DNA from: Acidobacteriota bacterium
GTDB lineage: Bacteria; Acidobacteriota; Terriglobia; Bryobacterales; Bryobacteraceae
Length of the DNA stretch: 64,000 nucleotides
Assembly: GCA_026393985.1 (NCBI GenBank)
Contig: JAPKZB010000062.1
Location: 1 to 64,000 of the forward strand
Direction: 5' to 3'
Of this stretch, positions 9,025 through 17,936 are shown one piece after another (position 1 is the stretch's first letter; each line of letters begins with the position of its first letter). Under the pieces are notes generated by a model that saw nothing but the letters and a program-made list of their open reading frames with translations, had not been told where the DNA came from and searched no databases. The position numbers were made by a program, and so were the translations under genes.

Positions 9025-9247
9025 TAAATGTCTTCCCTTGGGAAGTTCTTCCACATCTCGCGTCTGGCTTCGTCAATGTCCTCTGCTGAAACGGAGATCC
9101 CTCGGCTGGCAAGAATACCCTTGATACTTTGGAACGGCAGCTTCGGTGTAGCCTCGTGGCGGAGGCGGGTGACAGGGTTTCAGATCTCTTGTTGTTTGTC
9201 GAAGGGAAGTGTTGTACCGCTTCCAGAATGGCTTGTTCAACCGACAT
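9024..9247 (-). pseudogene. Decayed VapB-like antitoxin
   Basis: A good ribosome binding site (AGGAAAGAGG) precedes ATG at 9247 and the start MSVEQAILEAVQHFP. The expected continuation, FDKQQEI, appears one frame over after an apparent one-base loss near 9200. That frame meets a TGA at 9180-9182, then continues as RLRHEATPKLPFQSIKG and ends SAEDIDEARREMWKNFPRED. The last motif is typical of antitoxins of PIN-domain toxins. With one frameshift and one internal stop the gene should give no functional antitoxin. Confidence 0.7.
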
Positions 9248-9518
9248 CTCGACCTCTTTCCTGTTATCACGATTTCTGCGGGTAACCTCTAGGCTATGGG
9301 GTCAGCGGCCGGCGATTACTCACGAAAGATGCAATCCTTCTGCTCAAGCTTTGTCTCTGCAAAAGACGACTGCCGCCCGCTCACGCTCAGCGAGGCAAAC
9401 AGTCCGACCAAGCGGAAGGCACTAGAACGACCACGGATAGTTCACAATTGTGGACATTTGCATGAAACCTGGGGTGGATCGGTCGGGACCGCTCGTTGCG
9501 AATGAACCAGCCATCCAT

Positions 9519-10358
9519 TTATCGGAAGTCTGCAATTACCGGTAGGTGATCGCTGAGGGCCACCGATTGTGGATCCTCCGGATTCGTCCGGAAACCGCCC
9601 TCAAATAGTGACCGCGCCTCCACCAGCCGGGCAGCCAGCGGCCCGTGAACCCAGATGTAGTCGATCCGCGCTTTTGGTGCAATCGGACTCGAAGTGAACG
9701 CTTGCCCCACACCTTTGGCAGCAAACGTATCCACCAGGCCGGCTCGTTGCCATCGCTCATACTCCGGTGCCTCGGGCCGGTGATTCAGGTCACCCTGAAA
9801 CAGAATCGACCGCCCCGACTTCTGGTCCTTTTCCATCACCCGCAGCATCCCGTCGATTTCCTTCATTCGGATTTCGCTCTTATGAGGATTCAGGTGCCCC
9901 GTGTGGACCACGATCTCTTCGCTTTCGGTCTGGATCACAGCCCGGCCCCAATGTCTGGTGTAAAGTTCGGGGTCCGTGCTGCCAGGCGCGTTCTGTGATT
10001 CGAGGATCTTATGCCGTGTCAAAACGGTCCCCGGAAAACCGATCGGATAACCTTTGAAAGAAGGCACGCCCGGGGGGAACCACGCCACGTTCATTGCCAT
10101 CGCGGCGCCAATTTTATCGGCAGTCCCCTGAAGCACCGATTCCGAGAATGTGACAAGATCCGGCCGGTAGAGCAAAAGCTCCTGGGCCATCCGCAATGGC
10201 TGCTGCGGCGCCATCGATCGGAAACGCTCCCGATTCTTTTCGGTTTGCGGAAACCCCAAGCAGGCCAGGATGTTATAGCTTATGGTCCGCAGCCCACTTT
10301 GGGTTTGCGCCTGCGCTGCTAAGGCCCCGCCGACTACGAACGTCCGCCGCCGCATCAA
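9519..10358 (-). CDS. Endonuclease/exonuclease/phosphatase-fold hydrolase
   Basis: The 279-residue product carries the signature motifs of the endonuclease/exonuclease/phosphatase superfamily: ISYNIL near residue 27, TFSES, TGHLNPHKS, QGDLNHRP, ARIDYIWV and a final SDHLPVIADF with the catalytic Asp-His. Such enzymes cut phosphodiester bonds in nucleic acids, phosphoinositides or sphingomyelin; substrate unknown. The N-terminus MMRRRTFVVGGALAAQAQ looks like a short, possibly Tat-type, export signal. Its start overlaps the stop of the upstream TonB receptor gene by four bases (ATGA), so it is translationally coupled to it and may process what the receptor imports. Confidence 0.82.
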   Translation of the reverse strand: MMRRRTFVVGGALAAQAQTQSGLRTISYNILACLGFPQTEKNRERFRSMAPQQPLRMAQELLLYRPDLVTFSESVLQGTADKIGAAMAMNVAWFPPGVPSFKGYPIGFPGTVLTRHKILESQNAPGSTDPELYTRHWGRAVIQTESEEIVVHTGHLNPHKSEIRMKEIDGMLRVMEKDQKSGRSILFQGDLNHRPEAPEYERWQRAGLVDTFAAKGVGQAFTSSPIAPKARIDYIWVHGPLAARLVEARSLFEGGFRTNPEDPQSVALSDHLPVIADFR

Positions 10359-13300
10359 AACAATAACCTCGCGCCCATCTGAATTTCTCTCGGGCCATTC
10401 GAGGTCCTCGTCACGCGTCCAAAGTCCGGAGAAGTAAACGTCCGCTCCGGAGCCGCAAAGCGCGGGGTGTTTAGGAAGTTCGTAAACACCGCTCTATACT
10501 CCAGCTTTACCCGTTCGGCCCAGATTGGAAACACCTTTAAGAGCGTGAAATCCCAGTTCCGCGTGGTATCCGTCCGAACGTCCGATAAGCTTCGCCCGAC
10601 ATTGCCAAGCGTAAATGGAGCCGGATTCGTGAACTGCGCTGTGTCGAACCACTTATTCAGCCTGGATTGTGGCGACCCTTCCAGTTTCGCGCTGATACCC
10701 GTGCTGTTCGGCCGTTGGGTGCCCGCGCCGAACGAATGGTATGGTGTCCCGCCTACAATCTGAATCGGGTTGCCCGAGGCGAATATCACGATGCTTGACA
10801 TCTGCCAGCCCCCCAGCACGGCGTTCGTCACGCCGCCCTGATTCAGAAACGCTTTTCCCTGGCCTACTGGCAATTCGTACATCACGGCCGCTGTCACGCG
10901 GTGCGAGAAGTCTTCTTCGTTCACCGCCCATTCCCGCTTAAAGTCAAACCTGGTCCGCTCGCGCGCCGGCGCCGCTCCCAGCCAGGTTGGTATTCCGGAA
11001 TAGTCGTCCATCGTCTTTGACTTTGTCACGTTGCCTAGCAGCGTCAACCCCTGCGAGAACCGCTTCTCTACTCGGACGTGTCCTCCGTGGTAGCTGGCGT
11101 TGGCGCCGTTGTAGTCCCAAATTTCAAAGCGGGTGAACTGAGGATACGGGCGCAGCAGTTGGCCGCGCTGCACCGTCGGCCGCGCCAGCACTGAATTCCC
11201 AGCCACTTCGGGTAAACCGAAGAACGGATTCGGTACCAGTTGGTTGAGGCTGTTTCCCAAGCCGACGAACTCCGGCTCGAGCTCGTTTAGATCAATTGGT
11301 GGCCGGTTGAACTGCCGCGAGATGTTCCCGCTGTAGCCAATCTCCACGAGCGTCGTCGCGTTTAACTGGCGTTGGATGTTCACGTTCCACTGCGTCACAT
11401 AGGGCACTTTGTTGCTATTGGTGCCCATGATTCCCGACGCAGTCAGCCCGACATTCGTCAATAGCCCCTGCGTGCCCCGCCGTGGCTCCACGAGCGACCC
11501 GCCCGGGAACGGATCCCGCAGGTAGTTCGTCGGCCGCGCACCGTCGGCCGACGAAATCATCGTATTCGTCAGCGAGAACGACTCGCGTGGCGGCGGCACT
11601 GCCTCACCAATCTGAGTCTTGTATAACAAGCCGGCGCCTCCCCGAATGACCGTCTTCGAGTTCAACTGGTACGCAATTCCGAGGCGGGGAGCGATATTAT
11701 TCCAATCCACCGGGATCGTGTTCTCCACATCTTTCAAGTTCCCTTGCCCGGGGAACTCGAGTCCACCAAGAATCGTCGTCCGCATGCCCGGTTGCATCAT
11801 CGTCCGGTCGATCCGTGAATTCAACGGGCTCTCCACCGTCGGATTGAGGAACGACATCTGCCCGAACTTGTCCCACATCGGGCGCGACACGTCATAGCGC
11901 ACTCCCAGATTTAACGTGAGGCGGGAGGAGACTTTGAAATCATCCTGCAGAAAGAAGGCCAGATAGTTGCTCTTGACATCGGACACGGACACCCGCGAGA
12001 TTGTTCCAGAAGTCGGAGTCCCGAGTAGAAAATCAGCGAACGGATTGCCTTCGGCTAAAGGGTTGGCGCGGTTGTTGATCCGCCGGGTAAATTGGTCCGA
12101 AAAGCTGAATTGTCCGGCACGATCCGACCCACCACCCCGAATGTAATGCTGACGGCGGCCGTCGAATCCTATCTTCAGTACATGCTTGCCGGTCACTTTC
12201 GTCCACGTCGCCTGGAGGGCAATGGTGTCCGGACCCCAGTACTGTTGATTCCCTGAGCCGATTGCCTGGTAGCCGCCCGTAAAGGCTATAGCCGGGAACG
12301 CAGTGGCGTCGGAGTACTGGCGGATGTAATCCGGCAAGCCAGCATCGGTCGGGCTAAACGGCGTCGTGCAGGAGTTGAACTGTGTCAGGCAGCCAGACCG
12401 CCACGCCTGAACGTTGGTATAGCGGGTATATCCCGCGCGAAAGTCAAAAATGCTCGACGGACTCACCGTCCAGGTGTAGCCGGTCACATACTGATAGCTC
12501 CTCCGCGGCCCGCGCCACAAGCCGACGTCGGCCACATTCGGCTTCTGCCATGTGCTCCCCGGAAGGGTCGGCGGTAAATCACGATCGATCAGCCAGCGCG
12601 AACTCCGCGCCATCCAATGGTGACTCTGGCTTATGTTGTGGTCGACTTTGACGTCCCATTGGGTCTCATCGTAAGGTGTCGAAACCTGGTAGGTGTTATT
12701 GCCTAGCGCCGTGAACGGATCTCCCGCTGATCGCCGTTGTTTGGGCACGAAGCTCCAAATCTTCAGTGCCGCCGGATCCATCCGGGCCACCGGAATTTGG
12801 TTGCCCGGAAAGGCCGTCCTCGGCTCGCCTGGCCCAGCCGTCAGGGGGTCGTAAATGGTAATCAACTCGTTGCGCGTGTTTCTGAGATTCGAAAAGTCGC
12901 CCGCACCCATCTCTGTTGTGGGCAGACTGGAGCGGGTCGGCTGTCCCGTCGAACGCTGCCGGAACGACTGATAGTCCGCGAAAAAGAAGGTCCGATTCTT
13001 CACGATTGGCCCGCCCAGCGCTCCGCCGAACGTGTTCTGCCTCAATGCGCCCTTCTTGAATCCCGCCGCGTTGCTGAAGAATGGTGTCGCGTCGAGCTTG
13101 TCATTGCGAAAGAATTCGAAAGCTGAGCCCCGAAACTGGTTCGTCCCGATTTTCATCGTCAGCGTCACTACTCCGCCACCCGACTTGCCATATTCGGCTG
13201 AAAACGTATTGTTTAGAACTTTAACTTCCTCGGTGGCCTCAAGTGACGGGTAGTATACAATGCCCGCCGTGCCCGAACCGCCGCTGCCGCCTTCGGGAAT

Positions 13301-13897
13301 GTTGGCTGAAAGCCCGTCTACGATCATTTCGTTGGTCACACCCCGGGATCCGTTGATCGAGAAGTTTGAGGTCGAATTCGTGCCCGGTCGCGAGCGGTTG
13401 TCGTTATTTCCTTGCGGGCTCACTCCCGGCGCAAGATAGACGAGGCTTAGTGGAGAGAGGTTCGGCAGTGGCAGCATCTGCACCTGCCGGTTGGAAATGA
13501 ACTGCCCCGGTGTCGCATTTGACGTCTCAAGCAGGGGCACCGTCTCGCGCACTTCAACCGTCTCGCTGATACTGCCCACCGTCAACCGCAAGTCCACCTG
13601 CGCCCTCTGGTCGATTACCAGAGTGATTCCGTCCCGCCGCAACTTTTGAAACCCCGCCGCTTCGACTTCTATTCTGTAGTCACCAAACTGCAGCAAACGC
13701 GGGAAATCGTACCCACCGTTTTCGTCCGTCACAAAATTGTAGGCGGTCCCGGTCGCCAAGTGCGTCGCGCGTACTTTGGCGTTCGGCACCGGCGAATTCT
13801 GCGGATCCAGTACGAGTCCATATAACGAGGCGCGGATGGTCTGACTGGTCAATGGCTGCGCAGCAACCATCAGCATCAGGAAGATCAAAAAATGCAT
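10355..13897 (-). CDS. TonB-dependent receptor, Oar-like, with carboxypeptidase-regulatory-like N-terminus
   Basis: The 1,180-residue protein has a signal peptide (MHFLIFLMLMVAAQPLTSQ), a carboxypeptidase-regulatory-like domain (ASLYGLVLDPQNSPVPNAKV), a plug with RPGTNSTSNFSINGSRG and IVDGLSANI, and a large beta barrel ending in REIQMGARLLF. It is a paralogue of the receptor at 5164-8508 but its coding strand is G-rich rather than C-rich. It sits 48 bases downstream of the heptaheme-TPR gene and overlaps the hydrolase gene downstream, so the three genes look like one operon. Ligand unknown. Confidence 0.88.
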   Translation of the reverse strand: MHFLIFLMLMVAAQPLTSQTIRASLYGLVLDPQNSPVPNAKVRATHLATGTAYNFVTDENGGYDFPRLLQFGDYRIEVEAAGFQKLRRDGITLVIDQRAQVDLRLTVGSISETVEVRETVPLLETSNATPGQFISNRQVQMLPLPNLSPLSLVYLAPGVSPQGNNDNRSRPGTNSTSNFSINGSRGVTNEMIVDGLSANIPEGGSGGSGTAGIVYYPSLEATEEVKVLNNTFSAEYGKSGGGVVTLTMKIGTNQFRGSAFEFFRNDKLDATPFFSNAAGFKKGALRQNTFGGALGGPIVKNRTFFFADYQSFRQRSTGQPTRSSLPTTEMGAGDFSNLRNTRNELITIYDPLTAGPGEPRTAFPGNQIPVARMDPAALKIWSFVPKQRRSAGDPFTALGNNTYQVSTPYDETQWDVKVDHNISQSHHWMARSSRWLIDRDLPPTLPGSTWQKPNVADVGLWRGPRRSYQYVTGYTWTVSPSSIFDFRAGYTRYTNVQAWRSGCLTQFNSCTTPFSPTDAGLPDYIRQYSDATAFPAIAFTGGYQAIGSGNQQYWGPDTIALQATWTKVTGKHVLKIGFDGRRQHYIRGGGSDRAGQFSFSDQFTRRINNRANPLAEGNPFADFLLGTPTSGTISRVSVSDVKSNYLAFFLQDDFKVSSRLTLNLGVRYDVSRPMWDKFGQMSFLNPTVESPLNSRIDRTMMQPGMRTTILGGLEFPGQGNLKDVENTIPVDWNNIAPRLGIAYQLNSKTVIRGGAGLLYKTQIGEAVPPPRESFSLTNTMISSADGARPTNYLRDPFPGGSLVEPRRGTQGLLTNVGLTASGIMGTNSNKVPYVTQWNVNIQRQLNATTLVEIGYSGNISRQFNRPPIDLNELEPEFVGLGNSLNQLVPNPFFGLPEVAGNSVLARPTVQRGQLLRPYPQFTRFEIWDYNGANASYHGGHVRVEKRFSQGLTLLGNVTKSKTMDDYSGIPTWLGAAPARERTRFDFKREWAVNEEDFSHRVTAAVMYELPVGQGKAFLNQGGVTNAVLGGWQMSSIVIFASGNPIQIVGGTPYHSFGAGTQRPNSTGISAKLEGSPQSRLNKWFDTAQFTNPAPFTLGNVGRSLSDVRTDTTRNWDFTLLKVFPIWAERVKLEYRAVFTNFLNTPRFAAPERTFTSPDFGRVTRTSNGPREIQMGARLLF

Positions 13898-13945
13898 ACG
13901 CGCCTGACTCTAACCACTTAGGGTTACGGAAGCATGACGCCGAGA

Positions 13946-15904
13946 CTACCGTTTCAAGAATTTTCGCGCTATGTCCAGGTTCCGCCGCGCCTCCGCATTT
14001 CCGGGCTGTAGACGCACCACTTCTGCAAAGGCGCGGGCCGCCTTTTCAAACAGCTCCAGCTCGCCGTAGGCCACGCCTAGCGCCATCTGCGCCTCCGCTA
14101 GGCCTGCATTCAACCTCACCGCAGCCTCCAAGTGGGGCAGGGCCCTCCTGTCCTCATCCACCTCCTGCAGCAGGCGTCCCAGGTTGTAGTGCGCTTCCGC
14201 ATACTCCGGGTCTGCCTTCAATGCTCGGTCAAAGTATGGAATCGCCGCCGTGTGCCGTCCCTGTTGTGCTTCCAACCTCCCATAATTGTTGTAGGCTGGC
14301 GCAAACTCCGGGTCCGCCGCCAGTGCGCGTTCAAAGTAACTCCGCGCTTTGGTGAGGTCTCCAGCTGCTTGTGCAAGCACGCCCAAATTGTTCAGCGGCT
14401 CGGGGAGATACGGCTGCGCTGCATGGGCCCTTTCCAAGTAGGCCTTCGCCTCCGCCTTGGGCAGCAGAATAGCCCCAAGGCTGTTCAAAGCCTCGGCGTA
14501 CCCCGGTTCGGCCGCGATGACCTTACGCAACTCCGCAGCACTCCCCTTGGCAAGCGCGTAGTTGTACCGCACTTGCGTCATTCCCGGATTCAGGCTCAAC
14601 GCCCGTTCAAACCACGGCAGTGCTAAACGGGTCTGCCCGTCTGCCACATAGGCGGATGCCAGTTCTACCATCCCTTCCACTTCCGGCTTTTGGGCCAACG
14701 CTCGCGCCAATAGGCGGATTCCCCGAGGCCGGTCCGCCCCGTGCATGGCGAGTGCCTGCCCTAAGTAGAGGTCCAGTTCCACCGGTGACGATTCAATCGA
14801 CCGGTAAAAGCTCAGATCGCCACGGTATATCGCCGACGCCTCGTTCCGAGGGACCAGTAGCGCCGCACGGTCTGCCGGCGGCTTCTGAATCTTGTGGTCC
14901 GTCAGCACCACGTTCACTGCATCCTCTGCCCGGCGCCGGGGCATGTGGCAAGTAGCGCAATCTCCACCCGGGTCATGCGCTGCCGCATGGCATCCTTGGC
15001 AAGCGGCCTTCGTTTTTGGGGCGGCGGCTGGAGCATGGGCGTTATGGCAGGTCGCACACGCCATCTTCCCGCTCTTTACGAAACATGCTGATTGCAACAT
15101 CCGGTATCCGGCACTATTGATCTCAAATTTATCCTCGTGCCCGCTGCCCGCCGGATGGTCAAAATGGACTACGTAGTCGCTTAATCGGTCTCCGGGACGA
15201 AACGAAGCGATTCCCCGTCCGGCACGCCGCACCGCATGAGGCAGCTTCGCACTTGTCGTTTCCAGATGACACTGGAGACATACATCGAGCCCCCGTTCTC
15301 TCGGCAGTTTGCTTGGATTTACGATGTTGTCGACCTTGGGCGCCGCAGCATGGGCCGTTCCGTCGCCGTGGCATCGTTCGCATCCGATACCCAGCGGCAG
15401 ATCAGCCTCGTAGCGATTCACCTGTCCAAAGGAAGCGGCTTTCTGGGGGAACGAATTGTGGCAGAACAAGCAACCAGGGTCAATCTGGCGAGCGAATCCG
15501 GCATGGCGCTTCTGATCATACCCAGGGCTCATCGCCCACTGCCGTATCTGGGAGTACCAGGTTAATGGCAACTGCGTTAGGGTGCCGTTCGGCTCGGCAT
15601 GTAGGAAGCTGCGCGCGTGATTGCCGCTGCCGATCGCGTAGGTCGCTTCCCGTTCAAAGGTCCGTGCTGGAGCGTCTTGGGGCCAGCGTTGCTGAGTGAT
15701 CTTTCCGTTGGTAAGAGTCACGGCAAACTGCTGGCCGGAGGCAACGTGCTGAAACGCTCCTGGGGTTTCCGATCCTGCACTGGCGCGAGCAAACGTCCGG
15801 CTCATCCCAGACGTGCTGTACAGTCGCGCCACCTCCGGGTGGCACCGTTCGCAGCCCCCGGCAAACATCAGGGTCGGAGCTAGAAACCAGGATAGCCACC
15901 GCAT
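13946..15904 (-). CDS. Heptaheme c-type cytochrome fused to a TPR domain
   Basis: This 652-residue protein starts with a signal peptide (about 1-16) and has seven CxxCH heme-binding motifs, with first Cys at residues 18, 145, 175, 209, 283, 302 and 316. From about 390 to the C-terminus it is a run of tetratricopeptide repeats (for example FERALSLNPGM, YFERALAADPEFAPAYNNYG, YFDRALKADPEYAEAHYNLG). The cytochrome part should be periplasmic and electron-carrying or redox-active; the TPR part should bind a partner protein. It leads a probable operon with a TonB receptor and a phosphodiesterase-fold enzyme. Such cytochrome-TPR proteins recur in Acidobacteria but I know of no proven role. Confidence 0.85.
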   Translation of the reverse strand: MRWLSWFLAPTLMFAGGCERCHPEVARLYSTSGMSRTFARASAGSETPGAFQHVASGQQFAVTLTNGKITQQRWPQDAPARTFEREATYAIGSGNHARSFLHAEPNGTLTQLPLTWYSQIRQWAMSPGYDQKRHAGFARQIDPGCLFCHNSFPQKAASFGQVNRYEADLPLGIGCERCHGDGTAHAAAPKVDNIVNPSKLPRERGLDVCLQCHLETTSAKLPHAVRRAGRGIASFRPGDRLSDYVVHFDHPAGSGHEDKFEINSAGYRMLQSACFVKSGKMACATCHNAHAPAAAPKTKAACQGCHAAAHDPGGDCATCHMPRRRAEDAVNVVLTDHKIQKPPADRAALLVPRNEASAIYRGDLSFYRSIESSPVELDLYLGQALAMHGADRPRGIRLLARALAQKPEVEGMVELASAYVADGQTRLALPWFERALSLNPGMTQVRYNYALAKGSAAELRKVIAAEPGYAEALNSLGAILLPKAEAKAYLERAHAAQPYLPEPLNNLGVLAQAAGDLTKARSYFERALAADPEFAPAYNNYGRLEAQQGRHTAAIPYFDRALKADPEYAEAHYNLGRLLQEVDEDRRALPHLEAAVRLNAGLAEAQMALGVAYGELELFEKAARAFAEVVRLQPGNAEARRNLDIARKFLKR

Positions 15905-16314
15905 GACTGATTAGCGTAGCACCCCCTAGAGCCTTATCAGTTTCGGCTGGTCAGCCACCGACCCACCCCAACGGTCCAACCGAGAATGACGTCGGTCTCC
16001 CTCCGAGGATCCGACTCAATCCTACGCCGACGAGTCGCGTCGCGGAGGGCGGCGGAGGGAACCTTTTTCGGTCTTCTACCTCTGTCAAATCGGTGTTCAC
16101 AGGGTGTTCTTCACTACTACCTGAACAGGTCTTGAACAGGTTGAAAGTGCGAATTCGTTCTTAACGAGTGCACTTCTTTGGAGCCAAAGGACTTACAGTC
16201 GGTCGCCTAGTTTTGAGCGGCTGATTGGCTATTAGCAGGTGACCCATGCGCCCGCGTCAATCCGCGTGGGGTTCCGGTGGCTTTGGACAGCGGGCCGCTT
16301 GAACAATCCAGGCC
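15905..16314. other. Intergenic stretch left of the phage-like island
   Basis: No coding sequence is supported. It contains a direct repeat CTGAACAGGT / TTGAACAGGT at 16121-16141, the first copy sitting in an inverted repeat ACCTG-AA-CAGGT. I looked for a second copy of the tRNA-Thr 3' end that could mark the left attachment site of the island and did not see one. Confidence 0.4.
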
Positions 16315-16845
16315 CTATCGAGGGCAACGCTGAATCTCAACCGCATGGACCCGGAGTAGGAAGCGGATCGTTTGCCGAAGGACGGGGAAACTAAATGGCG
16401 AGATTGATAGGAGTTCCTCAATCGTGATCCCGGCGTCACCCTCAGGTATCAACTGCCACAAAATCTCACGCCGCGAACCCGGATCGAAATTGACCCTGTG
16501 TTCGCGCCGGATAACAATGTCGAGTTGGCTACAACGGACCCTACGTTTGGGTTCTGGCCGTTCAACCAAAGGCACGACGGCCCGAGGCTTCAACGTCGCC
16601 TCGGGATTCTTCGCCCGGTTCTCCTCAATCGCCCGTTCTTCTTCCGCCGTGAGCACTATCGCGCCGGTACACGCCGGGCAGTGAGCATCACAGTAGAAGC
16701 CATAGGCGACTTCGCAAAGATGGACGCGCCCGGCGACCACCGCGCCACACGTCCGGCATTCCGCCGTCAAGTCGCCGGACGAACGGCGACAGCGGCATGT
16801 GATGTCGCGGAATGTGAGCGGGCTGCAAAATTCCACATCCATCAT
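16315..16845 (-). CDS. Hypothetical Cys-rich (zinc-ribbon-like) protein of the island
   Basis: The 176-residue product has a Cys-rich first third: CRCRRSSGDLTAECRTC, then HLC and FYCDAHCPACTG. The spacing suits one or two structural zinc sites. The C-terminal part has no motif I recognise; the segment ITIEELLSISPFSFPVLRQTIRFLL could be a winged-helix-like fold. It lies nine bases after the terminase-like gene on the same strand and is probably cotranscribed. Either ATG of the MMDVEF start could be used. Confidence 0.55.
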   Translation of the reverse strand: MMDVEFCSPLTFRDITCRCRRSSGDLTAECRTCGAVVAGRVHLCEVAYGFYCDAHCPACTGAIVLTAEEERAIEENRAKNPEATLKPRAVVPLVERPEPKRRVRCSQLDIVIRREHRVNFDPGSRREILWQLIPEGDAGITIEELLSISPFSFPVLRQTIRFLLRVHAVEIQRCPR

Positions 16846-16854
16846 TCAGCGCCC

Positions 16855-17373
16855 TTACCCGATGCCCTCAATCTTGAGCATTGCCTTTACTGTGGCTTGG
16901 ACCCGCGCCGCAACCGCTGTCGGGTCCGCCGTCTCTCCGGGTAGCGGGCCGGAATCCCGATACTGATGACGAATTTTGAGCAAGAACATCGCTGCGCTTG
17001 CGTTCCCACTCATGGCCTGATCAAAGAGGACGCTGATGAGTTTCGAGTGCTCAATGCCCTTCGATTCCTCATACGCCCGGCGAATGTCGTCGTGATCCCT
17101 CAGCCAGCGGTCGAACACAGAAATGTCAATGTCGAAGTGATTCGCCAAGAGTTCTTTGGTGCTGCCGTAAGTCGCGACGCAATGCGCAATGCGTTCCGCC
17201 GCGTCACGCGGTGGCTTGATGATATGAACCTCTTGGTTCCGCTTGCGCAGCTTGCCCTCGGGATCGGCCCATTGCTTCCGGGCCTTCTCCGCCAGCTTGC
17301 GGCGCTCTTCTGCCGATAGCTTCCGCCCTGGCCGTTTCTTCTTCTCCGGTTCTGGTGTCGGTTTCTTGCGCAT
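16855..17373 (-). CDS. Phage terminase small-subunit-like / HTH protein
   Basis: The 172-residue protein begins with a very basic tail (RKKPTPEPEKKKRPGRK) and a charged helix. The core TKELLANHFDIDISVFDRWL reads as a helix-turn-helix, followed by RRAYEESKGIEHSKLISVLF and AMSGNASAAMFLLKIRHQYRD. That order, with the closing A(A/I)xFLLKxxxxYRD motif, is typical of small HTH proteins near phage packaging genes that are often annotated as terminase small subunits. DNA recognition is therefore likely; a packaging role is unproven because no large terminase subunit is present. Confidence 0.55.
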   Translation of the reverse strand: MRKKPTPEPEKKKRPGRKLSAEERRKLAEKARKQWADPEGKLRKRNQEVHIIKPPRDAAERIAHCVATYGSTKELLANHFDIDISVFDRWLRDHDDIRRAYEESKGIEHSKLISVLFDQAMSGNASAAMFLLKIRHQYRDSGPLPGETADPTAVAARVQATVKAMLKIEGIG

Positions 17374-17425
17374 ACGCCCTTACGATATCCTGCGCCCCAT
17401 CGACGGCACTACAGCGGATAAGTTC

Positions 17426-17433
17426 TTGTACAA
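17426..17433. promoter_or_regulatory. TTGTACAA palindrome upstream of the leftward island genes
   Basis: A perfect 8-base palindrome lies 53 bases upstream of the terminase-like start. The same palindrome occurs upstream of the rightward genes at 17727-17734, which suggests a common DNA-binding regulator. Role inferred from placement only. Confidence 0.35.
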
Positions 17434-17726
17434 ACACGCCGGACACAAGGCACTAGTAATTCAAAAACAAGGGCAGCTATAGTAGAGGCGTCTTGAGAAC
17501 TGAGTGCTCTCTGTGAACCTCCATTCCGAGCATTCCTTCCATTTGGGCGCGTTCGGGACGCCAAATCCAACGCACGCGCCCTATTTTTCGGCCTTTCGCC
17601 CTCGATAACGCCTGGATCGCCGCGCCCGCGTCACGCCCAACTACATCCGCGCCACAACCGGCACGGACGCGCATGGAGACGGACCCGCTAACTAGGGATT
17701 AGCCGGGCTGTGACGCGGGCCGTCCT

Positions 17727-17754
17727 TTGTACAAACGGAATTTTTCTTGTACTA
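17727..17754. promoter_or_regulatory. TTGTACAA palindrome plus TTGTACTA half-variant, 20 bases apart
   Basis: TTGTACAA at 17727-17734 is followed by TTGTACTA at 17747-17754, a spacing of exactly 20 bases (two helical turns). Read as a promoter, TTGTAC and TACTAA are 17 bases apart, so operator and promoter may overlap. It lies about 180 bases upstream of the first rightward island gene. Confidence 0.4.
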
Positions 17755-17936
17755 ATCCAAAAATCTTTCATCGTAAGATCCCGATTAGCGGTTCTCGAAA
17801 GAGCTAACTGAAGACCGGGCGTCAAGGGACCCTCGGGAAGTCCAAAGGTGGACGATACGCGCCTTTCACATGGCGGTTCGTCAACGGTGACGGATAGGGT
17901 TCCTTGACTCCTCAAAACGAATGGGAGTCAAAGTAC

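Larger units (their letters stand above)
17374..17936. other. Divergent regulatory region of the island
   Basis: This 560-base stretch separates the leftward terminase-like gene from the rightward island genes. No convincing coding sequence is seen. It contains TTGTACAA palindromes near both ends (described separately), as expected for a shared regulatory region. The base composition around 17700-17770 is locally AT-rich. Confidence 0.5.

Noticed and set aside
3040-16226. Shared words TTGAACAGGT and TTGAGCGGCTGATT in the same order at about 3040/3131 and 16132/16213
   Set aside because: The spacing differs (91 versus 81 bases) and the sequence between them does not match, so a common origin is not supported.
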